From Niameybacter massiliensis (GTDB taxonomy: Bacteria; Bacillota; Clostridia; Lachnospirales; Cellulosilyticaceae): a stretch of 64,000 nucleotides of DNA. A model generated the notes under the pieces. The model had not been told where the DNA came from, searched no databases, and worked only from the letters and a program-made list of their open reading frames with translations. Shown in pieces: positions 50,720 to 59,897 of this stretch. The position numbers and the translations under genes are program-made. Location of the stretch: contig NZ_LN875035.1 in assembly GCF_001282685.1 (NCBI RefSeq), positions 3,104,411 through 3,168,410 on the forward strand, read 5' to 3'. Each line of letters starts with the position of its first letter. The first letter of the stretch is position 1.

Positions 50720-51349
50720 TTAACTATTTCTTATACGTCTTGTTTTACTTCGTCGTGGTTTACGCCCATTTTCCACTCTATAGGCACTGATTTTTTCGGC
50801 TATTTGGTTATAGTCTCGTTCAAATAGTTCTTCGCTAATCTGATGCTGCAACACTTCTAATGATAGTTTTTCAATGATTTTCTCTATGACAAAAGCCTTG
50901 CTCTTTTGCTTATAAGCTGGCAATTCCTGTACCTCTTGTATATGGGCTAACTCTGGTCGCCATAGGATACTTAACTTCCTACTTAACTCCATCTTTTCAT
51001 TGGTACATGCCTCTCTAAGTACACAAAAAGCTATATCTTGTTCTCCTTTTTCTACCATGATAATCCCCCAGTAGTCAGGTACTTGTTTTTCGATTGTTCC
51101 TATATGGGTAGCCCCCACTACTACATAGTTATAATCAAAATAGATGTCGTAGTCCTTTACCTGCCTCACTAGGCGTACATAGGTGTCTGCATCGCTTTTT
51201 ATTTCTATCCCTACTATTTTATTTTCTAGTACCATCACAATATCTGCTCTAGAACGCCCCATTTGCTTCTCTTCGATGATACGATTTTTGCCATATCGCT
51301 CATCTAAAAAGGTAAACAGAGGCTCTCTGATGTCTTTATCATATAGCAT
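50720..51349 (-). CDS. sce7726-family protein (PD-(D/E)XK-like)
   Basis: 209 residues. The N-terminal region has REPLFTFLDERYG, then RSRADIVMV (D36), GIEIKSDADT (E49-x-K51) and VRLVRQVKDYDIYFDYNYVV, the sce7726 signature with a PD-(D/E)XK nuclease-like core. The C-terminus is helical and ends with a basic tail (KPRRSKTRRIRNS). RBS AGGAG. Members are uncharacterised; a DNA-related or defence role is inference. Confidence 0.8.
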   Translation of the reverse strand: MLYDKDIREPLFTFLDERYGKNRIIEEKQMGRSRADIVMVLENKIVGIEIKSDADTYVRLVRQVKDYDIYFDYNYVVVGATHIGTIEKQVPDYWGIIMVEKGEQDIAFCVLREACTNEKMELSRKLSILWRPELAHIQEVQELPAYKQKSKAFVIEKIIEKLSLEVLQHQISEELFERDYNQIAEKISAYRVENGRKPRRSKTRRIRNS

Positions 51350-51522
51350 GATTTTTCTCCTATCTTATCGTCCTTCTCTTTAGTTTACTAAATCATCTTG
51401 CAAATTCAAATAGCTGTTTGCTACATAGGTAGGTTCCCCCCTCTAGGATTAGCATACACATCAAATTCTCCTGTTAGTAATATACATAACCACTATTGAT
51501 TCCTAAAATTGCTTTTTTCATC

Positions 51523-51564
51523 AAAATAGGCTATGCAACCTACTTGATTGGATAGCCTACTTTT
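51523..51564 (-). terminator. Terminator-like hairpin of unknown transcript
   Basis: AAAATAGGCTAT and ATAGCCTACTTT form a stem with a 17-nt loop. A short minus-strand ORF (MKKRKGTRNSS, near 51650-51615) with a GGGGAAAG RBS lies upstream; no larger gene does. Confidence 0.45.
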
Positions 51565-52044
51565 GCACTCTATACTGGAATGTCACAATATACCCTAGCG
51601 TGATTTTATGGATTTCACGATGAATTTCGCGTGCCCTTTCTTTTCTTCATCTCTTTCCCCTTTGCACTGTTCGTATCTAGCTTACATTCCCTCTAACGTC
51701 ACTTTCGTGCTCATAATATATTGATATCGTCAATATTAGTTTACAATTTCTCCTCAAGCATATTGCATACTATACTGCCGTCGTAGGCGGATTAACTGTC
51801 TTCCACTAGGAAGTGATATTTAATTCTGACTATACCACACTTAATTTACAGAATAGATATTTATATACTCAACAGAAGGAGTACTTGCAAAAATGATTAC
51901 TTATTACAACAATAGGATTTTTCTGCATATGATCACTAGCTTAGTCTGTTGCAGCAAGGCATAATTTTTCAAAAGATGATTTAGATTGAGCTAGACTATT
52001 TATTTGTTTAACTATACTTTCATTAATTCTAAAAGGGCTATCAC
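51565..52044. other. 480-bp region without a recognisable gene
   Basis: Several short minus-strand RBS-start-stop triplets are seen but no frame longer than a dozen codons has support. GC is slightly higher than in neighbouring spacers, so a structured RNA or a decayed gene is possible; no known RNA signature is visible. Confidence 0.35.
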
Positions 52045-52524
52045 TTACTTGTGGTACGGTTCACCATTATTAATTCTATACCCTCTATAAATTTGCTCCA
52101 CCAACATAACTCTAAAAAGTTGATGTGGGAATGTCATTTTTGAGAAGGATAAGCTATCATTTGCTCTTTTTAAGACTTTATCTGAAAGTCCAAGTGAGCC
52201 GCCGATAACAAATACGATATGGCTATTTCCTTGTACCCCACAGTTTGCTAACATCTGAGCAAAGCCTTCTGATGTCACCATCTTACCGCCTAGATCTAGT
52301 GTAATCACATAAGCTGTATCTTTAATCTGTGCAAGAATCTTGTCCCCTTCTTTATCTTTGATTTGGAGTTCTTCTTTTTCTGAAGCATTGTCTGGTGTTT
52401 TTTCATCTACTAATTCAATAATGTTAAGTTTGCAGTATCTGCTTAGTCTTTTGCTGTATTCATCTATCGCTTGTACTAAATATTTTTCTTTAAGTTTGCC
52501 TACGCATACGATTTCTATTTTCAT
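52045..52524 (-). CDS. rlmH: 23S rRNA (pseudouridine1915-N3)-methyltransferase RlmH
   Basis: 159 residues, the usual length. SPOUT methyltransferase features: [57 protein letters not shown] and the C-terminal [31 protein letters not shown]. It methylates pseudouridine 1915 of helix 69 in 70S ribosomes. RBS TAGGAG. It is a single-gene unit flanked by long spacers. Confidence 0.97.
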   Translation of the reverse strand: MKIEIVCVGKLKEKYLVQAIDEYSKRLSRYCKLNIIELVDEKTPDNASEKEELQIKDKEGDKILAQIKDTAYVITLDLGGKMVTSEGFAQMLANCGVQGNSHIVFVIGGSLGLSDKVLKRANDSLSFSKMTFPHQLFRVMLVEQIYRGYRINNGEPYHK

Positions 52525-53276
52525 GTGTCTCTCCTAAGTGTCGTTTTTCCTTATTATAACATGCCTTGCATCTTCCCTATACCTATCGTTATCAGATTTA
52601 TTTAGAGATTTTTTCTTAAAGTGTTACTTTAAGCTAGCATATTGCACAAAAAATTTTTGATACTTTTTCTATTCAACCTGTATAGTTTGATTCTTTTCTT
52701 CTTTTTATATCTATCAACTTAGCACAATTTTAAATCAATTTCTTAGAAATTCACTTTTTTTATTTACAGATAAAACCGACAAGATATTTTATATTTTTCC
52801 ATTTATGGACATTTGAATATTTATGTATCTTGTCAATTGCACGTGACTAGGCATTGGGTGTATAACTTTGTTATAGCATCGTTAAAGATCTCAATCCTAG
52901 GCAGAATTTTTAATGATACCACTAAGATCGGTTTGAAAATTTTTAGTCTCCCCCTTCTAAAAATGGACAAGCTTCTTCTTGGGACTAGATTGAATGTTGG
53001 TGGCAATCATCTAATCTAGTACATATACCTCTATTGACTTTTTCTTCTAAGCCGCGTTTAACTGAATATAAGATTTAATTATAGGCATGATCTGGGCACT
53101 TTGCTTATGGTTAACGGACTAAGCAACCTACAGTGATAACTAATGAATAGCTCTTTCACCTATGGAACCCCTACTCAGTACACCATCACCAATAGTCCCT
53201 ACTCTATCCTCTACCTTAAATCTTCCATTCCTTTGAACAAGTGCTTGCTTCTTATAGTCAATAGTTCTTGCCACAC
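52525..53276. other. 750-bp region without a supported gene
   Basis: Contains an imperfect hairpin CTAGATT...AATCTAG (52984-53018) and a minus-strand frame reading VEDRVGTIGDGVLSRGSIGE to a stop, without start or RBS. It shares GTTTAACTGAATATA (53056-53070) with 57912-57926. Probably relic or RNA-level sequence. Confidence 0.35.
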
Positions 53277-53279
53277 AAT

Positions 53280-53342
53280 AATACAAGCCAACCTAAGTCT
53301 ACCCGTTTTAAGGGGGAGGGTACTCTTAGGTTGGCTTGTATT
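53280..53342. terminator. Terminator after the GH25 gene
   Basis: AATACAAGCCAACCTAAG and its complement form an 18-bp stem with an inner TACCC/GGGTA pair. The strongest U-tract is on the plus strand, but the hairpin lies 15 bp after the GH25 stop on the minus strand. Confidence 0.8.
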
Positions 53343-53356
53343 GTTTTTATTAACTT

Positions 53357-54202
53357 TTATTGTGCTTCACTTATTTCCTCAAACCATAGATTCATATCTA
53401 CACCACCTGATATGCCTGCCACACTACCATTATCGGTATACTGCCACATTTTAAATTCATAAGGGTAACTTGGTTCTTCTCTATACTCTGCTAACCAGAT
53501 ATCATATGTACTAAGCTCACCTAATTCAATGACATCTTGTAACCAGTGTCTATTTCCATAGATCATAACTTGGTATCCTGCTTGTTCAATCTCTTCACAA
53601 AATGCCTTTGTAATCTCTGTAATTTCATCTTTTGTTAAATGACTAATACGGTCATTCTCTTCAATAAACTCTAAGTCAAAGACGACTGGATAGGTCACAT
53701 CATGTTTCTTGATTTGTTGTAATACAAACGCTGCCTCTTCTTTTGCTTCTTCTGGTGAAATAGCTTGTGAGAAGAAATAAACACCTACGTCTAAACCTAC
53801 TTTGTTCGCTGAAGTAACATTATAAATAAAGGTTGGATCTTCTTTAATATTACCTGTCTCGTAGCCTCTATAGCCTACTCGTAACATGGCAAAATCAATA
53901 TTTTCATCCTTTACTTGTTTCCAATCAATCTCACCTTGATATTTAGATACATCAATGCCTAGCTTTGCTTTTATATTGCTATCATTGTACTGCTTCTTGT
54001 CATTATGTTCTTCTAAATATGTCCAATCATAACTATGTAGTGGGAATTCCTCTATGTATTGATTCTCTATTGTTTCATCTTTGTACTTCATGGGGATTAC
54101 TTGTTCTTCGGGACTATAGCTCAAACTAAAAATAGTTCCACACATATACATACTTAACCCAATAATCACCAGATGCATTTTACTTTTTTTAGTCACTTTC
54201 AT
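53357..54202 (-). CDS. GH25 lysozyme-like muramidase, membrane anchored
   Basis: 281 residues. An N-terminal membrane segment (about 9-27) and a linker precede the GH25 catalytic domain (about 80-275): LGIDVSKYQGEIDW (D84), FAMLRVGYRGYETG, PVVFDLEF (D176, E178), and MWQYTDNGSVAGISGGVDMN. It cleaves N-acetylmuramyl-1,4-beta-N-acetylglucosamine bonds of peptidoglycan. RBS GAGGAG. Probably remodelling rather than lytic, since no holin or phage genes are nearby. Confidence 0.93.
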   Translation of the reverse strand: MKVTKKSKMHLVIIGLSMYMCGTIFSLSYSPEEQVIPMKYKDETIENQYIEEFPLHSYDWTYLEEHNDKKQYNDSNIKAKLGIDVSKYQGEIDWKQVKDENIDFAMLRVGYRGYETGNIKEDPTFIYNVTSANKVGLDVGVYFFSQAISPEEAKEEAAFVLQQIKKHDVTYPVVFDLEFIEENDRISHLTKDEITEITKAFCEEIEQAGYQVMIYGNRHWLQDVIELGELSTYDIWLAEYREEPSYPYEFKMWQYTDNGSVAGISGGVDMNLWFEEISEAQ

Positions 54203-54400
54203 TGCTCCTCATCTGTGTATCAATCTCTCTATGGTTAATATGATAGCCTACAAAGAACATCTTTCTCTCTTCTTCGCAAGCTATCATCAAAAATCAAATC
54301 CTTTTTCCCTTTTAATCCTTATTCTACATCCAAAAGCTTACAAAAGAACCTATAAGTTTCTTACGAAACTGTCATAAATAAAGTCACCTTAGTCAGTTAA

Positions 54401-56047
54401 TTAACTTGCTTGTTTCGCATGCTTTTGGTAAGGATAAACCTTCTTATTCTTTACCATATAGATTTCATTGTAGTCCTTTTCATGCTCTTTGAAAAGTACA
54501 TGTGTAACATGAATAATGGTTACACCCTCTAAATCTAAGAGACTCTTTTCAATTTCTTTAGCTTTTGCTGGATCTAAAGCTGAAAAGGCTTCATCTAATA
54601 AAATTAAATCTGCCTTTTCAAGTAGAGCACGGGCTATAGCAATACGGCTCTTCTCTCCCCCTGAGACATTCTTCCCATCATCATAAAGCATTCTTTCTAA
54701 TCCATCTGGATGATTATTTACAAAGTCGGCCAGTCCTGCCTTTTCTAAAGCCTCCAAGATTTCCTCATCTGTATAGGTTTTATAAAGCGTTAAGTTATTG
54801 CGTAAGGTATCTTCAAAAATAAAGACTTTTTGATCGATGTTACTAATTTGTTTAAAATAAGCCTCTTTTTTAATAGAGCTAAGAGGTGTATCCCCCATCC
54901 AAATGGTACCTTCTATTGGATTAAAGTATTTGCGTAGCAGCTTTAATAAAGTAGACTTACCGCCTCCACTTGGTCCGATGACGAGATATTTCTCTCCTGT
55001 TCTAAAGGCGACATTCACATCTTCTAAGATTAGCTGTTTCTTTTCATAACCAAAGGATACCCCTTCTATACTAATGCCTTTACCCAGTTCACAATGCTCT
55101 ATTTCCTCTTTAGTCTCTTCATGATTTGTAAGTGTAGCTTCTATTTTCTTAATGATGCCTCCTACTGTAGCAATTTGTGGCATAGCTTCACTAATCATCA
55201 TCATTGGCCCAAGTATTCTAAACATCCCTTCTACAATAAGGAGCACACCACCTATGGTACCTTCCCCTTGTAAAGCCAGATAACCTGCAACGCCCATGAC
55301 GCCTAATATCATAAAGTTAGATACCGTGTTTTGCATACAATATACATAGGAGAGTAAACGATCAATCAAGTACCCTCTATGCTGAACGGTCTCACTTTTT
55401 TCATCAAAGTTATTTTGAATACGCTCTTGTAAATTGTTATTACGAATAATGTGGAAGGCTGATAATACCTCTTTGATATACCCTGTATACCCTTCAAATA
55501 AATCACTTCTTGCAGTTGTTTGCTTCGTAATAGGCTTTTGTAGTAAAAAGGTAAGTCCTGTATTAATCACTACAAGTACAAGTCCTAATGATACAAGCTT
55601 TGGATTAACCGTAAAGATCATCCACATCCCTGCAATAAAGACAGCGCCCCCATCTATAATGGAATATACAGGATTGATGAGCTTTTGCTCTAACGTATTA
55701 AAATCATTGGTTAATGCAGATAAATACTTGGCGTTGTTCTCTGAATAGAACTCACTAATATTTTTAGCATAAACCTTTTCTAAATAATAATCCTTCATCA
55801 ACTCATTGGCTTTTCGTTTATAAAGATTCTTTGTACAAGTTACAATAATAGCAATAGGTACCAACGTCAGTGCAAGTCCCATCACTCTCATACTCTCCGT
55901 TGTAAATTGCTCCATTTGCTTTCCTAAAGCTAAATCAAAAAGCCCCATAAGCTGAATCATTACATAGCCTTCTAATAAACCTAGTACTAAAGTAAATCCT
56001 ACAGCCATCAATAAATACGGCCATACTTTTGTTAAGCGTTTTAGCAT
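54401..56047 (-). CDS. ABC exporter subunit B (membrane domain plus ATPase)
   Basis: 548 residues: about six membrane segments (1-300), then the ATPase with Walker A GPSGGGKST, signature VSGGEKSR, Walker B LILLDEAFSALD and H-loop IIHVTHV. It overlaps the upstream exporter gene by 7 bp and should form a heterodimer with it. The resemblance is to BmrC/LmrC-type multidrug or peptide exporters. Substrate unknown. Confidence 0.9.
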   Translation of the reverse strand: MLKRLTKVWPYLLMAVGFTLVLGLLEGYVMIQLMGLFDLALGKQMEQFTTESMRVMGLALTLVPIAIIVTCTKNLYKRKANELMKDYYLEKVYAKNISEFYSENNAKYLSALTNDFNTLEQKLINPVYSIIDGGAVFIAGMWMIFTVNPKLVSLGLVLVVINTGLTFLLQKPITKQTTARSDLFEGYTGYIKEVLSAFHIIRNNNLQERIQNNFDEKSETVQHRGYLIDRLLSYVYCMQNTVSNFMILGVMGVAGYLALQGEGTIGGVLLIVEGMFRILGPMMMISEAMPQIATVGGIIKKIEATLTNHEETKEEIEHCELGKGISIEGVSFGYEKKQLILEDVNVAFRTGEKYLVIGPSGGGKSTLLKLLRKYFNPIEGTIWMGDTPLSSIKKEAYFKQISNIDQKVFIFEDTLRNNLTLYKTYTDEEILEALEKAGLADFVNNHPDGLERMLYDDGKNVSGGEKSRIAIARALLEKADLILLDEAFSALDPAKAKEIEKSLLDLEGVTIIHVTHVLFKEHEKDYNEIYMVKNKKVYPYQKHAKQAS

Positions 56048-57684
56048 ACGCTCACCCCCTCAAAATAATCTTTAGCATCATATTGATTCAATCTACCCGC
56101 CTGTAATTCTAGAACATAATCATAGCCTTCACTTATTCCTTCATAATAACGATGACTGATAGCAATGACCGTTTGTGGTAGATTTAAGAATACCTTCTCT
56201 ATTTCTCTTCCTAATGCTTCATTTAAACTTGCTGTCCCCTCATCTATAAAGAGGATTTCTGCATCCTTTACAATGGCACGTGCAATAGCAATACGCTGTC
56301 TTTGCCCTCCTGATAGATTCTTGCCATTTTCAAGAAGCGGTGTCTCTAAGCCTTCTTCAAGCTCTGCTATAAGACTTTCTAGTCCTGCTCCTTTTATAGC
56401 CTCTTGCATAAAGGTTTCATCTGTCTCACGATAGAGATTGATGTTGTTACGTATAGTGTCCTCAAATAAGAAGATATCTTGGTCAATAACTGCTACTTTT
56501 TCATTAAAGCTTCTTTCATCAATGGTTCTATAGTCTATACCATCCACTTTAATACTTCCTGTGTAGTCTTCATTCAACATTTGTAAGAGATGAAGCAATG
56601 TAGACTTACCTGCTCCACTAGCTCCTTTAATTAAATACTTTTTCCCCTTTTCTAGAGTCATGTTAGTATGGTCTAATAGCTTACGCCCTTCATAACCAAA
56701 GCACACATCTTTAAGTTCAATTGTACGATCAAACCGAAAAGCATTTGACTTTGTTTCTTCTTGTGAGATCTCTAAACATGTTAACTTCTCATAAATTTTA
56801 ATAGAAGAACGCATGACATTGACTAATGGCAGACTATCCATCACACGGAAGATAATTTGAGTACTGAGTTGAAATAAGAAAACTGCGATACCAAAGCCTA
56901 AGCCGCCTCCTATCTTCCCTCCTAAGTAGAAGATGACCCCTGCCATGACAAAGTAACCCACAAAGATTAATACATTTTGTTGTATCTCTGAATAGTTATT
57001 AAAGGCTTGCTTTCTTGCCTCCGCTCTTGAGATTTCTTTCTTATTTTTCTCTAAGAACTTATCTTCCATATTCCCAAGCTTAATAATCTCTAACCCGTTA
57101 AAGGTATTACTCATATTAAGGGTTAGGGCTTCATTCCCTTCTGATACAGCTTCTTGTAACTTCTGGGTACGCTTTAAAAAGAGTGTACAAACCCCATAGC
57201 AAATCATAGATACAAGGAATAATCCCCCTGCAAGAACTGGCTCATAACATGCAATAATAATTAATCCAATGATATACATACCAAATCCTGAAATCAGATT
57301 AAGCAAACTGATAAAGAACTTCTCCTCAATTAAATTCACATCATTGGTCAATCTTGAAACATAATTTTCTTTCGATACCTTGCCAAATTGTTTTGGACTC
57401 ATTTTAAGTACTGTACCAAAGGCTTCTGCTCGTATATCCAAAAGGACTTTACGCATATACCCAATACGTAAAAATCTAGAAGATAAGTAAAGCCCAGCGC
57501 CAATCAGTACAATAATGACACCGTAGCCAATACGTGTCATAAAAAGTTCCATACTTCCTTGCTCTAGTGCATCCATAATATAGCCTGAAAGCCCCATGAT
57601 CAATAAGTCACTTACTATAAAGAAGCAGCTTGCAATCATATAAATAATAAATTCCCATTTTCTCTTTAATAATAATGTTTTCAT
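56041..57684 (-). CDS. ABC exporter subunit A (membrane domain plus ATPase)
   Basis: 547 residues: six membrane segments (about 10-300), then Walker A GASGAGKST, signature LSGGQRQR, Walker B ILFIDEGTASLN and H-loop VIAISHR. RBS TAGGAGGG. The D-loop (SLNE) differs from its partner (SALD), typical of asymmetric heterodimers. An intrinsic terminator, two leader ORFs and a promoter precede it, the arrangement of the drug-inducible bmrCD operon, so export of ribosome-targeting antibiotics is a reasonable inference. Confidence 0.9.
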   Translation of the reverse strand: MKTLLLKRKWEFIIYMIASCFFIVSDLLIMGLSGYIMDALEQGSMELFMTRIGYGVIIVLIGAGLYLSSRFLRIGYMRKVLLDIRAEAFGTVLKMSPKQFGKVSKENYVSRLTNDVNLIEEKFFISLLNLISGFGMYIIGLIIIACYEPVLAGGLFLVSMICYGVCTLFLKRTQKLQEAVSEGNEALTLNMSNTFNGLEIIKLGNMEDKFLEKNKKEISRAEARKQAFNNYSEIQQNVLIFVGYFVMAGVIFYLGGKIGGGLGFGIAVFLFQLSTQIIFRVMDSLPLVNVMRSSIKIYEKLTCLEISQEETKSNAFRFDRTIELKDVCFGYEGRKLLDHTNMTLEKGKKYLIKGASGAGKSTLLHLLQMLNEDYTGSIKVDGIDYRTIDERSFNEKVAVIDQDIFLFEDTIRNNINLYRETDETFMQEAIKGAGLESLIAELEEGLETPLLENGKNLSGGQRQRIAIARAIVKDAEILFIDEGTASLNEALGREIEKVFLNLPQTVIAISHRYYEGISEGYDYVLELQAGRLNQYDAKDYFEGVSVC

Positions 57685-57751
57685 AAACCCTCCTAGAAAT
57701 TACAAGGGCTCTTCGTTGCAAATAGATTATATATCTAAACATTTAAACGCA

Positions 57752-57790
57752 CAAAAATAGGCTATAGGAAATACTACTTCCTATAGCCTC
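57752..57790 (-). terminator. Leader terminator (attenuator) before the ABC exporter operon
   Basis: AGGCTATAGGAA and TTCCTATAGCCT form a perfect 12-bp stem with a 7-nt loop, followed by ATTTTTG on the minus strand. It lies 68 bp before the exporter start and about 350 nt after the promoter. An upstream copy of the 3' arm core (TTTCCTAT, ending near 57958) could form a competing antiterminator. Confidence 0.85.
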
Positions 57791-57861
57791 ACTTAGCCTA
57801 CTATGTTTACCACTAGCATCTGTTATACACCATCATTCCTTAACTGGAATAAACAGTTGCC

Positions 57862-57960
57862 CTATCTCTGGTTCACACGCTCTAGACTAACTCTATCTAT
57901 AGAAAAGTAGAGTTTAACTGAATATATACTATCTGCATCAAAGAACACACCTTTAAGCAT
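57862..57960 (-). CDS. 32-codon leader ORF of the ABC exporter operon
   Basis: ATG at 57960 reads MLKGVFFDADSIYSVKLYFS..., ending ERVNQR and TAG at 57862, 72 nt before the leader terminator. The RBS is weak (AGG ten bases upstream). BmrB of Bacillus subtilis is a comparable leader peptide controlling BmrCD. The peptide sequence is not recognised; translation needs testing. Confidence 0.45.
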   Translation of the reverse strand: MLKGVFFDADSIYSVKLYFSIDRVSLERVNQR

Positions 57961-58052
57961 AGGAAACAAACCTATACTAAGGCCTCAAAGTAATTTTGTT
58001 AAATTCTTTTTGATATTTTGGTGTCCTTTGCTAATGATACTTCTGTATCAAA

Positions 58053-58076
58053 TTAGCAGTATAGTATTCTACTCAT
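58053..58076 (-). CDS. Seven-residue leader peptide MSRILYC
   Basis: ATG at 58076, TAA at 58053, with GGAGG about ten bases upstream, the strongest RBS in the leader. A stem GCTAAT...ATTAGC immediately follows. Together with the second ORF it supports a translation-sensing leader. Confidence 0.5.
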   Translation of the reverse strand: MSRILYC

Positions 58077-58112
58077 CCTCTACTTTCCTCCAATTCATTA
58101 ATTTATTGTATA

Positions 58113-58141
58113 ATTATAGTATATTAAAAATCATTTGTAAA
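58113..58141 (-). promoter_or_regulatory. Sigma-A promoter of the ABC exporter operon
   Basis: Minus-strand TTTACA (58136-58141), 17-bp spacer, TATAAT (58113-58118). It implies a 5' leader of about 420 nt before the exporter start. Confidence 0.85.
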
Positions 58142-58323
58142 CCTTTTTATTATTTTATACTTTAATCTACAAGTTATTTACTTCTATTTTTATCCTTAAG
58201 CATAAATTATAATTTTATTGTATTGTTTAACATACTTTTAACATACTTTACCTTTAGTTTTTACATCCTACCCGTATACTCATTGTTGTACTCTGATATG
58301 AGCTAATCGGGTATAATTTCTTC

Positions 58324-58416
58324 AAGACTACATCCTATCCTCTCGATACATAATTCGAGACGAACAAAGACCTACAAGCGGGCTGATCACCCCCATTCTT
58401 GTAGGTCTGTTTTTTA
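58324..58416 (+). ncRNA. Candidate small RNA or bidirectional terminator after livF
   Basis: On the plus strand a TATAAT (58312-58317) is followed by a hairpin (CTCGATACATAATTCGAG) and then a strong intrinsic terminator, AGACCTACAAG/CTTGTAGGTCT with GTTTTTTATT. No gene on the plus strand ends here, so this could be a 90-nt RNA. No good -35 is seen. The same hairpin may simply terminate livF on the other strand. Confidence 0.4.
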
Positions 58417-58429
58417 TTTCGTTATCTTT

Positions 58430-59134
58430 CTATTTTTTCTTGCCTAAATAAGCTTCTTGAATCTTTTCATTATGAAGCAATCCCATTCCTGTTCCTTCTA
58501 AAATAATATTCCCTGTTTCTAAAACATACCCATAGTCTGCACATTTTAAGGCTAGGTTGGCATTTTGCTCTATAAGCAGGATTGTCATACCCTCTCGATG
58601 AATGGTCTTAATAATCTCAAAGATATCTCGAATAACTAAAGGTGCTAATCCGAGGGACGGTTCATCCATCATAAGCACTTTAGGCTTAGACATAAGCGCG
58701 CGTGCCACAGCTAACATTTGTTGTTCCCCACCTGAAAGGGTCCCTGCCATCTGCCAATGCCTTGACTTTAAAATAGGAAAAAGGTTATAAACCCACTCTA
58801 TATCTGATGCTAAATCATCTTTACGAAGATAGGCACCAATCTTAATATTTTCTAATACGGTTAAGTTAGGAAAGATACGCCTTCCCTCTGGTACAAGTGA
58901 GATACCACTACTCACGATTTGATTAGTACTTACCCCCATAATGCTTTGCCCATCTAATAAGATATCGCCCGAGTCTGCTTTTACCAACCCCATAATAGAC
59001 CTTAGAATGGTACTTTTCCCTGCACCATTAGCACCTATCAGTGTGACAATATGGTTCTTTGGAACTTCTAGACTTACCCCCTTAACAGCTTCTATGCCTC
59101 CATAACTTACTTTTAAATCACTGATTTTCAGCAT
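58430..59134 (-). CDS. livF: Branched-chain amino acid ABC transporter ATPase LivF
   Basis: 234 residues from the ATG at 59134 (a GTG two codons earlier is possible). LKISDLKVSYGGIEAVKGVS, Walker A GANGAGKST, signature LSGGEQQM, Walker B VLMMDEPSLGLAP and LLIEQNANLALKCADYGYVL are typical of LivF. It overlaps livG by 17 bp. Last gene of livJHMGF. Confidence 0.95.
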   Translation of the reverse strand: MLKISDLKVSYGGIEAVKGVSLEVPKNHIVTLIGANGAGKSTILRSIMGLVKADSGDILLDGQSIMGVSTNQIVSSGISLVPEGRRIFPNLTVLENIKIGAYLRKDDLASDIEWVYNLFPILKSRHWQMAGTLSGGEQQMLAVARALMSKPKVLMMDEPSLGLAPLVIRDIFEIIKTIHREGMTILLIEQNANLALKCADYGYVLETGNIILEGTGMGLLHNEKIQEAYLGKKK

Positions 59135-59897
59135 CTTCACTCACCCCCAAGTAAGCCTCTATAACCCGTTCATTTTGTTGAATCTCCTCTGCGGTTCCTC
59201 TTGCAATTAACTTTCCAAAGTCTAAAACATAAATACGATCTGATATTTCCATAACTAAATCCATATGATGCTCAATCATAAAAACTGTTAAGTGAAAGGT
59301 ATTTCGGATACGCTTAATAAACTGAGTGAGTTCCAAAGTCTCTTGAGGATTCATCCCTGCTGCTGGCTCATCTAAAAGTAAAAGCTGTGGTTTGGTCGCT
59401 AAAGCCCTGGCAATCTCTAAGTGACGCTGCTGCCCATAAGGCAAGCTACTTGCCTTTTCATCTTTCACCTCTAATAAGCCGACTGTTTTTAGTAACTCAA
59501 GAGCTTGCTCCTTCATAGCCTCTTCTTCTTTTCTTGCCTTGCCTGTTCTAAATACTGTGCTGAAGAAGTTATTTTGTAAATTCATATGCTGAGGAATAAG
59601 TACATTTTCAAATACTGTCATTTCTTTAAACAGACGAATGTTTTGAAAGGTACGTGCAATCCCCTTTCTTGTAATGCGGTCTACCCGCATGCCTGTGATG
59701 TCTTGCCCTTTAAACTGAACCTTTCCCTGTGTTGGTTCATAAACACCTGTCACTACATTAAAAACCGTTGTTTTCCCTGCACCATTGGGCCCAATAAGTG
59801 CAACGATCTCACCTTCATGTACTTCTAAATCAAGTCCATCTATAGCTACAACACCACCAAATTGCATCATAATCTGACTAAGGTTTAACACATCCAT
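59118..59897 (-). CDS. livG: Branched-chain amino acid ABC transporter ATPase LivG
   Basis: 259 residues from the ATG at 59897, which overlaps the livM stop (TAATG); AAGGAGG lies seven bases upstream. Walker A GPNGAGKTT, signature region LPYGQQRHLEIARALA, Walker B LLLLDEPAAGMNP and a C-terminal VIEAYLGVSED tail, all typical of LivG. Confidence 0.96.
   Translation of the reverse strand: MDVLNLSQIMMQFGGVVAIDGLDLEVHEGEIVALIGPNGAGKTTVFNVVTGVYEPTQGKVQFKGQDITGMRVDRITRKGIARTFQNIRLFKEMTVFENVLIPQHMNLQNNFFSTVFRTGKARKEEEAMKEQALELLKTVGLLEVKDEKASSLPYGQQRHLEIARALATKPQLLLLDEPAAGMNPQETLELTQFIKRIRNTFHLTVFMIEHHMDLVMEISDRIYVLDFGKLIARGTAEEIQQNERVIEAYLGVSEDAENQ

Noticed and set aside
51565-52044. A known structured RNA (6S, SRP, tmRNA, RNase P)
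   Set aside because: None of their conserved landmarks is visible.
52813-53019. 68-codon plus-strand open frame
   Set aside because: No RBS, codon use unlike neighbouring genes, and it crosses an imperfect hairpin; probably chance.
53143-53462. Plus-strand open frames across the GH25 gene end
   Set aside because: They run antisense through a terminator and the GH25 coding region without start signals.
53357-54202. Phage endolysin
   Set aside because: The GH25 protein has an N-terminal membrane anchor and there is no holin, tail or integrase gene nearby.
57841-57960. T-box riboswitch in the exporter leader
   Set aside because: The conserved T-box antiterminator sequence (GGTGGNACCGCG type) is absent; ORF-based attenuation fits better.
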